A stretch of DNA of 28,984 nucleotides from a virus: IMG/VR virus record IMGVR_UViG_3300045051_001039, positions 1-28,984 of that record; one strand, 5' to 3'. The notes under the pieces were generated by a model. The model was given only the letters and a program-made list of their open reading frames with translations. It searched no databases and was not told the DNA's origin. A program made the position numbers and the translations under genes. This document shows, piece by piece, positions 15,795-23,080 of the stretch (within the stretch, counting starts at the first letter, position 1; each line of letters starts with the position of its first letter).

Positions 15795-17039
15795 TTACAG
15801 CGGGAAAATCAATGCCATGCTGTTTTCAGGGACAAGAGTTGAACCCCAAATACAGTCATGTACCATCCCCATGGCATTCAACCCAAATTGCGCACCGTAG
15901 TACTGACGTAACGACACGCCGGTATCGCTGTCGTATGCGTTTCCGGTAGGAAATGGCGTTTGGTCAGGAAGCACGGGCATTGCCAAGAACAGTGGGTTAC
16001 CGGAACAAATTAACCCGGCACGATGACTTGGTAATGCTTTAACTTGCATACCGGCCACAATGGGGACGTTTATGTTCTGGGTATTCACCGAATTGACCTG
16101 CAATGCGGGAGTGATGGAAACAGTTACTTGACCGCCACCGGTAGACCCGGCATTAGCGGTTGCAGCAAACTGCACAGGGTTTTGAGAGATTTTATGTCCG
16201 ACAAAGGTCAGGTAACGGAGGTTAGGTTGACCAGACACCCCGTCTTGGAACTCGAACTTGTCATACAAGAACACCGCGCTTGCGTCAGACACGCCGGCAC
16301 CACTAAATGTAATGCTGGTCACAGCGCCTAGAGAATCAAGGGTTGTGCTAACAACAGTTAGGGTGGTTCCGTTTACACCGACATTACCGGCGACGTGGAC
16401 AGGCAGTAAGTTGGATTGATACCAATCGCATTTAGAGAACATACCGACTTCCCAAGAATTTGCGATCTTGTTGTTTCGGTCGAGGGCGAATTGGTTCAAG
16501 CCGCTGTTTACGATGGCAGCCACGGCAATATCACTTAAATAACCTTTTACGTTACTTCCGATAGCGCCATAGTTTCTGAAGAATGCCAACGCACTGGCCA
16601 ATTGACCGTATGAATTGATTGGGGACACACCGTCACCAAAGAATCTGTACGTGTTGCTTACGCAATTTAACGCAACGTTGGATTCGATTTGGGCACCCAA
16701 TTCGATGATGGCTGCCTTACCAAAACGTTCCATATAGTCTTTAACGTTGAAGATAAATTGTTGGGCGGTGAACTCGTAAGAAACGGATTGTTGTTGATCA
16801 ACAACCAAGTTCTGTACGCGTTGATCTGCCGGTTGGAAGGACGCAACCAAAGAATTGGTTGTGGTCATTCTTGGAGGCAAATCGAAGGAGACAGTGGAAC
16901 CCAAATTGGCCTCAAGCTGATTGAAGTTCTTGAATTTTGTGTTAGCTGTCCCAATAAAACAATTTAAATTTTGCATAAATGCAAGGCCACTTAACTGATA
17001 TGTTATGACCTGCTGTAGAATATTTGCTGGCACACTCAT
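15795..17039 (-). CDS. Major coat protein, P22 gp5-like
   Basis: This 414-residue protein is close to the length of P22 coat (430). The order after scaffold and before a head-accessory gene fits. The early region has NQLEANLGSTVSFDLPP and an RVQNLVVDQQQSVSYEFTAQ stretch suited to the long helix and E-loop of an HK97-fold coat. A beta insertion of about 90 residues (near VNGTTLTVVSTTLDSLG and ITFSGAGVSDASAV) lies where P22 coat carries its telokin-like inserted domain. The C-terminal part has YDSDTGVSLRQYYGAQFG. AAGGATG precedes the ATG. Assignment is by position, length and pattern. Confidence 0.75.
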   Translation of the reverse strand: MSVPANILQQVITYQLSGLAFMQNLNCFIGTANTKFKNFNQLEANLGSTVSFDLPPRMTTTNSLVASFQPADQRVQNLVVDQQQSVSYEFTAQQFIFNVKDYMERFGKAAIIELGAQIESNVALNCVSNTYRFFGDGVSPINSYGQLASALAFFRNYGAIGSNVKGYLSDIAVAAIVNSGLNQFALDRNNKIANSWEVGMFSKCDWYQSNLLPVHVAGNVGVNGTTLTVVSTTLDSLGAVTSITFSGAGVSDASAVFLYDKFEFQDGVSGQPNLRYLTFVGHKISQNPVQFAATANAGSTGGGQVTVSITPALQVNSVNTQNINVPIVAGMQVKALPSHRAGLICSGNPLFLAMPVLPDQTPFPTGNAYDSDTGVSLRQYYGAQFGLNAMGMVHDCIWGSTLVPENSMALIFPL

Positions 17040-17049
17040 TGTGTTTCAT

Positions 17050-17073
17050 CCTTGTAAAATCCATTTACCAAGG
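17050..17073 (-). promoter_or_regulatory. Hairpin covering the coat ribosome binding site
   Basis: On the minus strand CCTTG-g-TAAA (17073-17064) can pair with TTTA-CAAGG (17058-17050), with one bulged base and a five-base loop. The CAAGG arm holds the ribosome site that serves the coat ATG at 17039. Melting by ribosomes or refolding could set coat expression. This is short and A/T-rich in part, so stability is modest. Confidence 0.35.
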
Positions 17074-17093
17074 TGAGACAGGTTGAGTAACGT

Positions 17094-17810
17094 TTAGCCT
17101 CTTAACCAATCTTGCTGTTTCAAGTCTCGCAACGTCATCTCGCCCGTGTCCGCACCGACACTAGAACTTGATTTCAGGCGTTGAAGAGGTTCACGTGGAC
17201 TGACGTTTCCTTGTAATGCTTGCTGGTTTTTGACAATCGATTGAGACAATTTTTCCATCTCTCTCTTTGCCATCTTCGGCGAGTGCATCGCAAGGTCGTT
17301 AAGGTGAGTCAGTTTTGAGGGGTTTTTGGCCAGCTCGTACATGATGCCCGCTGTATCTAAGGGCTGTCCGTCCGATCCGGTCTCTGCCGCCAAAAATGCG
17401 ACTCTTGGGAAGGCGTGCGGTTCGAAATCCTGCATGACTTCTTCAAAATCTGAGTACTTGCTTTTGCCGGCACCCATTTTCAGATAAAAATCATCCGCGG
17501 CTTTCTGTAAATCCTCGCGTTCCTTTGCGGCTTGGGCTTCTTGCGCTTTCTTTTCCTCTTGGGCATCCATTTCCTGCGCTTTCTGCATGATGTGATTTAA
17601 CACCTCTTGCTTGATCGCATCCATGTCTGGCCCTTGAGACATGCCGCCCATTTGCTGGGGCTGCATCTTTTGCGCCATTTCGGCTTCCATTTCGCGCCGT
17701 ACTCGCTCGGCAACCTGCGCTTTTTCCCTCTTAACTATGTCATTTACTTGGCTCTGTGGAAGCATCTTCTCTTCTACAGGTGCCATCACGTCCTGTGTTA
17801 CTTCATCCAT
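17094..17810 (-). CDS. Scaffolding protein
   Basis: This 238-residue, highly charged, helical protein has a Gln/Met-rich middle (MAQKMQPQQMGGMSQGP) and a long Ala/Lys/Glu helix. The C-terminus is basic and ends in LKQQDWLRG, as expected for scaffolds that bind coat through a basic C-terminal helix. It lies directly before the coat gene. The start is uncertain. The ATG at 17810 puts EKMLPQSQVN near the N-terminus, where I recall it in similar scaffolds. A TTG at 17882 would add 24 basic residues but has no ribosome site. P22 scaffold is 303 residues, so this is shorter. Confidence 0.7.
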   Translation of the reverse strand: MDEVTQDVMAPVEEKMLPQSQVNDIVKREKAQVAERVRREMEAEMAQKMQPQQMGGMSQGPDMDAIKQEVLNHIMQKAQEMDAQEEKKAQEAQAAKEREDLQKAADDFYLKMGAGKSKYSDFEEVMQDFEPHAFPRVAFLAAETGSDGQPLDTAGIMYELAKNPSKLTHLNDLAMHSPKMAKREMEKLSQSIVKNQQALQGNVSPREPLQRLKSSSSVGADTGEMTLRDLKQQDWLRG

Positions 17811-18030
17811 AAAATCCGCTATTTCCCCGCGACGGTGTGTCCTGCGTATCGCTTGCAGTATGCGTTTGACATTCCTTGTCAAAAGAGTGTGTCGGCCCCG
17901 GTTTAGCTGTCCGGTACAGTGAGGTGGGGGTCTTTAAGAATGCACGTCCTGTGCTAAATTCCTTCCATGCTCAATTTGAGCCTAGCATATCCATAGAAAC
18001 GCGCAAGGCTCGTTCGATGACTTATTTAAC
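17811..18030. other. Non-coding upstream part of the late control region
   Basis: No credible gene is visible here apart from the uncertain 5' extension of the scaffold frame to 17882. A 13-base palindrome, GCTCAATTTGAGC, lies at 17969-17981. If transcription of the scaffold-coat operon starts near 18175, this stretch is a long 5' leader of its mRNA. Confidence 0.4.
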
Positions 18031-18179
18031 AAACGAAACCCGGCACAAAATTGATGAGGTTTCGTTTCTTTGACAAATGTCCACCCCTGACGGTGCAAAA
18101 ATTATGTACCGTCAGGAGGTTTCCCAAAACATCACAGCTAATGTCACAATGTGAGAAAATTACATTAGCCGTGATGTTT

Positions 18180-18208
18180 TTTATGACTATTGAGTGTCTA
18201 TATGGCAA
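18180..18208 (-). promoter_or_regulatory. Possible leftward promoter for the scaffold-coat operon
   Basis: On the minus strand TTGCCA (18208-18203), 17 bases, then CATAAA (18185-18180). The -35 matches five of six consensus positions and the -10 only four. The -35 lies in one arm of IR4. It would give a ~360-base leader containing IR1 to IR3. Confidence 0.3.
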
Positions 18209-18230
18209 AAGTGGGTCAAAATGGTCAGTT

Positions 18231-18260
18231 TTGCCATAACATAACCGCAAATGGTAAAAT
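18231..18260 (+). promoter_or_regulatory. Possible rightward promoter for the small membrane gene
   Basis: TTGCCA (18231-18236), 18 bases, then TAAAAT (18255-18260), five of six matches in each box. The -35 lies in the other arm of IR4 and the -10 in the left arm of IR5, so a factor binding IR4 could control both directions. Confidence 0.35.
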
Positions 18261-18365
18261 GACCTTCACCAAAATAAATATTGGATAGGTTTTTGGTCAT
18301 TTTAGGAGTACGCGCATAACATACAGATCAATTGGATTGGCGAAATATGTGATGCCTCGGCAAAG

Positions 18366-18560
18366 TTGCTGGGGAAATATGGGACATGGCTGTCGATAAA
18401 GAAAAACCGATGGTACTTCATTGTCCATACGGTTTGTTGCATCTACTGGGTTGGAATTAACTTACATCGTAATCTTTACGCCCAGGCATTGTTTACCATA
18501 CCGACAATTGCCCTTCACTTGTATGGGTTCTATACCTGGGGGAAAAAGAAGGGCGATTGA
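18366..18560 (+). CDS. Small membrane protein resembling a PnuC-type half
   Basis: The frame encodes GTWLSIKKNRWYFIVHTV and then two hydrophobic helices, ending YGFYTWGKKKGD. The pattern (WxxxKKNRWxF, helix, short polar loop with YAQALF, helix, W plus Lys tail) resembles the C-terminal part of PnuC-like nicotinamide riboside transporters, which phages also carry as very short versions. Transport by so short a protein is doubtful. No ATG exists in frame. The listed start is a TTG without a ribosome site, but coding-like sequence (INWIGEICDASAKLLG) extends back to about 18321, 12 bases after AGGAG (18304-18308), so a non-standard start is possible. Its stop abuts the stop of the convergent gene with no spacer. 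Confidence 0.5.
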   Translation: MLGKYGTWLSIKKNRWYFIVHTVCCIYWVGINLHRNLYAQALFTIPTIALHLYGFYTWGKKKGD

Positions 18561-18773
18561 TTATTTTTTACCCTTTTTTAATACCTTTCTGGCTTTCGCT
18601 TTGACCTTATCGGCAGCGCTGGCGGATATATTGCCTTTGTTTTCTTGCTGGGCAACACGGGCCAGGGCATTTTTGGCATGATTCTTGTCATTAACTGGGT
18701 ATTTTCGATCGCTCGGTTCTGCAAACGACGATTTCGGTAACTTATTTCTTGCTTTCGAACTTAATTTGGCCAT
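18561..18773 (-). CDS. Small basic phage protein (MAKLSSKARNKLPKSSFA family)
   Basis: This 70-residue protein starts at the second of two adjacent ATGs, seven bases after AAGGAG. The text MAKLSSKARNKLPKSSFA, then DRKYPVNDKNHAKNALARVAQ, matches a common small phage and bacterial protein family; I believe it is DUF6582, from memory. The C-terminus is Lys/Ala-rich. The biochemical role is unknown to me. It is the last gene of the terminase-portal block and converges on the small membrane-protein gene. Confidence 0.7.
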   Translation of the reverse strand: MAKLSSKARNKLPKSSFAEPSDRKYPVNDKNHAKNALARVAQQENKGNISASAADKVKAKARKVLKKGKK

Positions 18774-18909
18774 CATCTGACTCCTTGATTAATTGTGCCG
18801 GCACTTTCCATAAATCCATCAACCGAATTACCTTCGGATTTCCTAAAATCTCGTTGCGCATATTTTTGTACACGCGCTCTTTACGAACCTCTTCCTTCTT
18901 TCGATACAT
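18742..18909 (-). CDS. Small charged protein
   Basis: The ATG at 18909 has AAAGGA eight bases upstream and opens 55 codons in a different frame from both neighbours. The product (MYRKKEEVRKERVYKN, then NPKVIRLMDLWKVPAQ, ending FESKK) is helical and strongly charged. It overlaps the upstream gene by 29 bases and the downstream gene by 35. It carries one full GTGCCGGCAC palindrome (18795-18804), read as V-P-A-Q. Family unknown. The good ribosome site and protein-like composition are the reasons for calling it. Confidence 0.6.
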   Translation of the reverse strand: MYRKKEEVRKERVYKNMRNEILGNPKVIRLMDLWKVPAQLIKESDDGQIKFESKK

Positions 18910-19108
18910 CCACAAAATCCTTTGGCAAGAACCCCATGTCTTTTATTAATTTGGTTATCCGACTTTCTGATACCGCGTTCGAACGTAGGATCATGCACAC
19001 CAATCGAATGGCCTTGCGTATCTCGACCGAATCCATTGTCGACCAATCAAACCATGGCTGGGAAAATGGGTTACTCGGACTTTTCTTCTCTTTCTTCTCT
19101 CTTGGCAT
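18881..19108 (-). CDS. Small hypothetical protein after the portal gene
   Basis: This 75-residue frame starts at an ATG eight bases after AGGA and overlaps the end of the portal gene by 38 bases. Residues 1-20 are Lys/Pro/Ser-rich. From about 25 there are two helices (MDSVEIRKAIRLVCMILRS, then ESRITKLIKDMGFLPKDF). I do not recognise it. Its tight overlap with portal and with the next small gene suggests coupled translation with head genes. Confidence 0.5.
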   Translation of the reverse strand: MPREKKEKKSPSNPFSQPWFDWSTMDSVEIRKAIRLVCMILRSNAVSESRITKLIKDMGFLPKDFVDVSKEGRGS

Positions 19109-21218
19109 CGATGTGTTCCTGATTTAACCGTAACGCGAACTCGACCGCATCTTGGGCGGCTTTGCTGGCTACCTTTTCGCCTTCCAACTGCAATTTGCCT
19201 TGGCTCAGCTCGATTTCGTTCATGATTTGCATGACCTGGGCTTCGGTCTTTTGCTGTTCGATGGCGACCTTGGCGGAACTGACGGCCAACTCACCCTCGG
19301 CACGCTCGCGTTGCTGCTCAACCTTGGCTTGCTCAACTTCCATGGCCATTTTCAACATCTCTTGTTGTGGGTCTGGCTGCTGGGATTGGGCTTCTTGTTG
19401 CTGCTTCATGGCTTGCATGAACTTGCCGGCACGTACTTTCAACTCGTCGATTCCTCTAATGTCGAGGTTATCCATCAAGGTTTCGAGGCCCTCGGTGTTG
19501 ATGAATTCGGCAAATAATGGGCTGGCTTGCATCATGCGGATGATCTGATCTAACGCCACCTGTTTTTGCATGGAGGTATTGACGCCGGCTTCGACTTTGA
19601 CGTCTAACTCTTGAGGCTGATAACCCATCTTGATGCTGTTCGGGTCTTCGTCGTTATTGATAATTTGATAACTGCGCTTGCCGTCTGGCGTCATAATTGG
19701 CAAGGAACGGGGCGTTACATAATATTTGGGGATCAAATCCAAGAGAATGACCGCGACCCGGTTCAACGCCTGGATGTAACTCACCAGATATGGTGTGCTG
19801 GCCGTTGCTGACTGGATTGCACCGTTGCTTATCGCAACACCCGACACATCTTTATCGTTGATGCCCAATACACTGTCGTATGCCCCTAAAATTGCCTGGG
19901 TCACTCTGTCGGCACCCATAAACGTACTTTCAACAATGGGAGGGGTTGGGGTACGCTGAATCTCCATTGGAGGGGGTAACGGGGTGTTCACGTCACCTTT
20001 CAAAAAGGCGTGATACATCAATGTGTCGGCTTGCTGTACGTTCCGGTACGCTTCCATGTAATCGTCGGGAATGGATTCAACGGCAACCTTGAATTTATGT
20101 TGCACCATGTTTTCAACTTCCGCACCCACGGTCTGGCCACAAAAGTTCTTTAATTGTTGGATGCCCTTGGCGTGGTAGGGATATGGGCGCGTCATCTGGC
20201 AAGAGGCACCCGTGACGGTATCACTTACGTCGATGGAATTTCCGTCCACGAATACAAGGGGCAGGTATTTGTAATCGGTTTCGTCATACGACAGTATCTT
20301 GTTTTCACAGAAACGATACCGCACAATGGTTTCCATTTCGGTCACCCTGGCCGACACAATCACTGGGGGTTGCTCGATGAATCCCTTGGCTTCCCATCTC
20401 TCCAACAGTTCCTCGTAATGCTTTTCGGTAACGACGTGGCCCGTGGAGATTTTGACGATTTTGACCTTTTTCTTTTTCTTTTCGAAGTATTCACAAACAA
20501 GGATGACATCTTGCTGTTGCTGGGGATATGACCAGCTAAATGACCCCACATCGCGACAAAATCGCATCTCCTCTGCCATTCCCTTGCCGAATTCTTGTTC
20601 GAACTCTTCTTTTGTGCGAGGGAATAATTCACCACAATAATTTCCGTCACCTTTATGCGGTTCACGGGCCATTGGATCGAAAAAGGTTAGGGTCGGATCG
20701 AAAACGCGTTGGACATAAATTTTTTGGTCAAATGACAGTTCATTGATGTAATCATTGAACACCTTCATGACCGAATAACCACCGCCCAACTGGTCGGTAT
20801 GCACCCGGTATGCCAAACCCTCGTTCGAAGAGTCCAGAATGGATGCCCGCATGTGATTTTCCAGCATCTTGGACGTGGCAAGAAATTCATCTGTCATCTT
20901 AACAAGGGGTACACCGTCGGCTGCTTTGACCATAATGGACGGCTCTTGCTTGGCAAACTCCCCGCGTAGGCGCGATATAATCGATTCCAGCACATTAAAT
21001 TCGAGTGTCGGTTTCTTGAGTGCCTTTAATTTCTCGACGTCTTCATTGGTCAGGGAGGTATCAAAGATAAATCGCATGAACTCTTTGTATCGTTCGGCAT
21101 TCTTGCGCCAATACTGGTACGAATTCTCGACCTTCTTCTTTAATTCATTTAACTTGCTTCCACTTTCATTTAACTTTGCTAAACGCTTATCTGTGGAACT
21201 GTCCTTTTTGGGTGCCAT
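19071..21218 (-). CDS. Portal protein, P22 gp1-like
   Basis: This 715-residue protein is very near the length of P22 portal (725). Dodecameric portals form the DNA channel at one capsid vertex and dock the terminase and tail. The N-terminal helix-rich part (SYQYWRKNAERYKEFMRFI), the segment KKPTLEFNVLESIISRLRGE, FFDPMAREPHKGD and the later GVAISNGAIQSATAS fit P22-type portals. The C-terminal ~130 residues are a long Gln/Glu/Ala helix, comparable to the barrel of P22 portal. The ATG at 21218 has AAGGA nine bases upstream; a TTG at 21239 is less likely. It overlaps the end of the large terminase gene by 32 bases. Confidence 0.85.
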   Translation of the reverse strand: MAPKKDSSTDKRLAKLNESGSKLNELKKKVENSYQYWRKNAERYKEFMRFIFDTSLTNEDVEKLKALKKPTLEFNVLESIISRLRGEFAKQEPSIMVKAADGVPLVKMTDEFLATSKMLENHMRASILDSSNEGLAYRVHTDQLGGGYSVMKVFNDYINELSFDQKIYVQRVFDPTLTFFDPMAREPHKGDGNYCGELFPRTKEEFEQEFGKGMAEEMRFCRDVGSFSWSYPQQQQDVILVCEYFEKKKKKVKIVKISTGHVVTEKHYEELLERWEAKGFIEQPPVIVSARVTEMETIVRYRFCENKILSYDETDYKYLPLVFVDGNSIDVSDTVTGASCQMTRPYPYHAKGIQQLKNFCGQTVGAEVENMVQHKFKVAVESIPDDYMEAYRNVQQADTLMYHAFLKGDVNTPLPPPMEIQRTPTPPIVESTFMGADRVTQAILGAYDSVLGINDKDVSGVAISNGAIQSATASTPYLVSYIQALNRVAVILLDLIPKYYVTPRSLPIMTPDGKRSYQIINNDEDPNSIKMGYQPQELDVKVEAGVNTSMQKQVALDQIIRMMQASPLFAEFINTEGLETLMDNLDIRGIDELKVRAGKFMQAMKQQQEAQSQQPDPQQEMLKMAMEVEQAKVEQQRERAEGELAVSSAKVAIEQQKTEAQVMQIMNEIELSQGKLQLEGEKVASKAAQDAVEFALRLNQEHIDAKREEREEKSE

Positions 21219-22749
21219 ATGCGCGCGTCCTTGCTGCAAATCGGTTGTTCATCTCTTGGGCCATTGACTTAACTATATGCGAACCGTCCTGGTTTTGAGA
21301 TATGTTAAGGGTCTTATCAATTAGAGTTAGTTTTATGGCATCATACATCGTGTCGCATAAATCATCGTGTCGGTGGGTGTCGTTGGCCGTTATCTTCATC
21401 ATGTGATTAATGAATGTGTCGGTGTGCTTCGCCCCTTTTGTAAAGGATACCAGTTTTGACGCAATGATGGGCTGCATCTCCAAGTAACGGTCAGTTTTGG
21501 AACCCGACGCCTTGGTACGCTTGACCTCGCGTATCGATAACCCCCGCATATCTTGTAACACACTACATAATGTGACGCCGGTACTCTTCTTTTCGATGGC
21601 TGCAATTAACGGTTTGACTTTGTGCAACATGCAATCGCCATAAAAGGACATAAATTCGGCGCGTAGGTCTTTGGGTTCAATCCGTAATTCTACGGCATCT
21701 AAAGAGTGTAGGCCAGTTTGACCCGTTTTAATGCCCATCTCTTCTATCTCATACAGGCCCCAAAACGAGAATGCCGTAGCGTCATTATAGGATTTATTGG
21801 TCTCGGCGGTATCGGCAGTGATGAATGTCAGCAATATTTCGGGTTCTTCATCTAACAAAACAAAGTTTTCGGGTTTAAAGAGGGCACCGCCCGCCGGTAT
21901 TGGGTTCTGTTGGTATTGAGAGGCGAACACATACGGGTTTTTCTCTTGCTGTTCGAGTAACTGGGACAATGGGTTAACTTCGGGGTATAACGCGTTACCA
22001 GCCTCATCGAGCGCCTTTAATACGACCGGTTTCCATACCCGCACATCTTTTCCAGATAAGAGATATGCCGGCAAATCATCTTCGTGCAACCGCTGCCCGA
22101 TGTATATCATGGCGACGTTGGGGGCACGTGGACGCTGCAAAATGGTTTCTCGGTAATTCTGTATCACCGACTGACGAACGGTATCTGAATGGACTTCACC
22201 GGGCTTGTGACAGTCATCCATGATTACGCAACCTGTAAAATGTTCTGAATGGGGCAAACCGGCATCCTGACCCGTGATTGACCCGCTGGAACCAAACGCC
22301 TTGACCGACGCGCCCTGTTCTGTCTGAAAGAAGTCTTTTGCCCGGGAATCTGACCGTACTTTGATACCGAAAAGCTCTTTATATTGCCGGCACTCAATTA
22401 TTTGTTTGATAAACGCCGTGTGCTTACTGGCCAACTCATGCGAATAACTGATGTATAGATATTGGGAATTCTGGAACTTTGCCATCGTCCAAGCCACAAA
22501 CATGGACAAAAGGGTAGATTTGCCCGATCCGGGGGGCACTTGAATGCTTAATGCGTTGCACTGCATCCTAAAAACAAGCGTCAGTTCCTTGGCAATTGTG
22601 ATGAAATGAGACTCGCGACCCGGGGGATTGGAGATAATGAACGGTTTTCCGGTCACCAATGGGAAAAATGTCTGCACAAAGAGCAAAAATGACCCCAATA
22701 ATTCGGCCTTTAACTCTTCTACTTCGTCATTTCTTGCCGGGGAAGACAT
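21187..22749 (-). CDS. terL: Terminase large subunit
   Basis: This 520-residue motor pumps DNA into the capsid and cuts it. The ATPase has Walker A PPGSGKST (about 72-79) and Walker B CVIMDD followed by a Cys-His pair. A coupling-type segment follows near YIGQRLHEDDLPAYL. The C-terminal RNase H-like nuclease has its first acidic site in FITADTAE and a late one in HRHDDLCD. The sequence QQNPIPAGGALFKPE lies between the domains, as in many phage terminases. The start is either this ATG or a TTG at 22758. The gene overlaps the upstream Cys-rich gene by 23 bases. The small subunit gene lies 5.4 kb away, which is unusual. Confidence 0.92.
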   Translation of the reverse strand: MSSPARNDEVEELKAELLGSFLLFVQTFFPLVTGKPFIISNPPGRESHFITIAKELTLVFRMQCNALSIQVPPGSGKSTLLSMFVAWTMAKFQNSQYLYISYSHELASKHTAFIKQIIECRQYKELFGIKVRSDSRAKDFFQTEQGASVKAFGSSGSITGQDAGLPHSEHFTGCVIMDDCHKPGEVHSDTVRQSVIQNYRETILQRPRAPNVAMIYIGQRLHEDDLPAYLLSGKDVRVWKPVVLKALDEAGNALYPEVNPLSQLLEQQEKNPYVFASQYQQNPIPAGGALFKPENFVLLDEEPEILLTFITADTAETNKSYNDATAFSFWGLYEIEEMGIKTGQTGLHSLDAVELRIEPKDLRAEFMSFYGDCMLHKVKPLIAAIEKKSTGVTLCSVLQDMRGLSIREVKRTKASGSKTDRYLEMQPIIASKLVSFTKGAKHTDTFINHMMKITANDTHRHDDLCDTMYDAIKLTLIDKTLNISQNQDGSHIVKSMAQEMNNRFAARTRAYGTQKGQFHR

Positions 22750-22957
22750 AATCGTCAATCAATCCTTCGATTTCCGCTTCGTGATGTAGATAATATACCG
22801 CATAACAACAAAGTCGGCTTGCATATTTCCCAATGTACGTGATGGTGCTTTTTCCGTGTTCACCGCTTTCCTGGTCATGACAGGCGTCACAACAGACATA
22901 CGGGGCATTGACTGCTTTCAATATTTCACTGCATCGAACGGGGATATATTTTGCCAC
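22727..22957 (-). CDS. Small Cys/His-rich protein before terL
   Basis: The product of ~76 residues contains CCDACHDQESGEHGKS in its first third and LCCYAVYYLHHEAE near the end. The CxxCH plus His pattern could bind zinc. The GTG at 22957 has AAGGGA six bases upstream, whereas the ATG at 22990 has no ribosome site, so I chose the GTG. It is the first gene of the leftward terminase-portal block, back to back with the rightward early operon. It might be a small nuclease-like or terminase accessory protein, but no known family is recognised. Confidence 0.5.
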   Translation of the reverse strand: MAKYIPVRCSEILKAVNAPYVCCDACHDQESGEHGKSTITYIGKYASRLCCYAVYYLHHEAEIEGLIDDYVFPGKK

Positions 22958-23006
22958 GAAAATTCCCTTTTTGGCCGGCACACCTTTCATGATATATCAA
23001 TGACGA

Positions 23007-23035
23007 TTGATTGTTTAGGTGTAATGACATATGAT
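23007..23035 (+). promoter_or_regulatory. Sigma70-like promoter for the early operon
   Basis: TTGATT (23007-23012), a 17-base spacer and TATGAT (23030-23035). The -10 matches five of six positions and the -35 four. A short inverted repeat TCAAT-gacg-ATTGA (22998-23011) overlaps the -35 and could be an operator for the downstream helix-turn-helix protein. The expected start near 23042 would give a ~40-base leader before the ATG at 23081. Confidence 0.45.
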
Positions 23036-23080
23036 ATGCAAATCACTACTTGGAATGGTAATGTACATGGAGATATAACA

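Larger units (their letters stand above)
18031..18303. repeat. Array of five inverted repeats with a shared AAAAT loop core
   Basis: Five hairpin-capable inverted repeats follow one another. IR1 is AAACGAAACC / GGTTTCGTTT (18031-18040, 18058-18067). IR2 is CCTGACGGT / ACCGTCAGG (18086-18094, 18108-18116). IR3 is a 19-bp stem with one non-Watson-Crick position (18126-18144, 18162-18180). IR4 is TATGGCAAAA / TTTTGCCATA (18201-18210, 18229-18238). IR5 is AAAATGACC / GGTCATTTT (18256-18264, 18295-18303). The arms differ but every loop has AAAAT. The odd position in IR3 is A-C on plus RNA but G-U on minus RNA, which favours a leftward transcript as the functional strand. The function is unknown. 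Confidence 0.65.

Noticed and set aside
17811-17882. N-terminal extension of the scaffold from a TTG
   Set aside because: No ribosome site lies upstream of the TTG. The ATG at 17810 better matches scaffold N-termini I recall, although the extension is not excluded.
18126-18186. IR3 as an ordinary rho-independent terminator
   Set aside because: It has T6 on the plus strand, but the plus-strand stem contains an A-C mismatch and a 17-base loop and there is no rightward gene before it. The minus-strand form has only four T.
18026-18250. Open frames on both strands across the hairpin region
   Set aside because: They run through perfect inverted repeats, show no protein-like composition and have no ribosome sites.
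18843-19046. Leftward 67-codon frame overlapping the genes after portal
   Set aside because: It is Cys/Lys/Arg-rich without protein-like pattern and lies under two frames that have good ribosome sites.
22856-23080. Upstream extension of the helix-turn-helix frame
   Set aside because: The extension overlaps the leftward Cys-rich gene and the promoter. The ATG at 23081 has a clear ribosome site and starts the domain.
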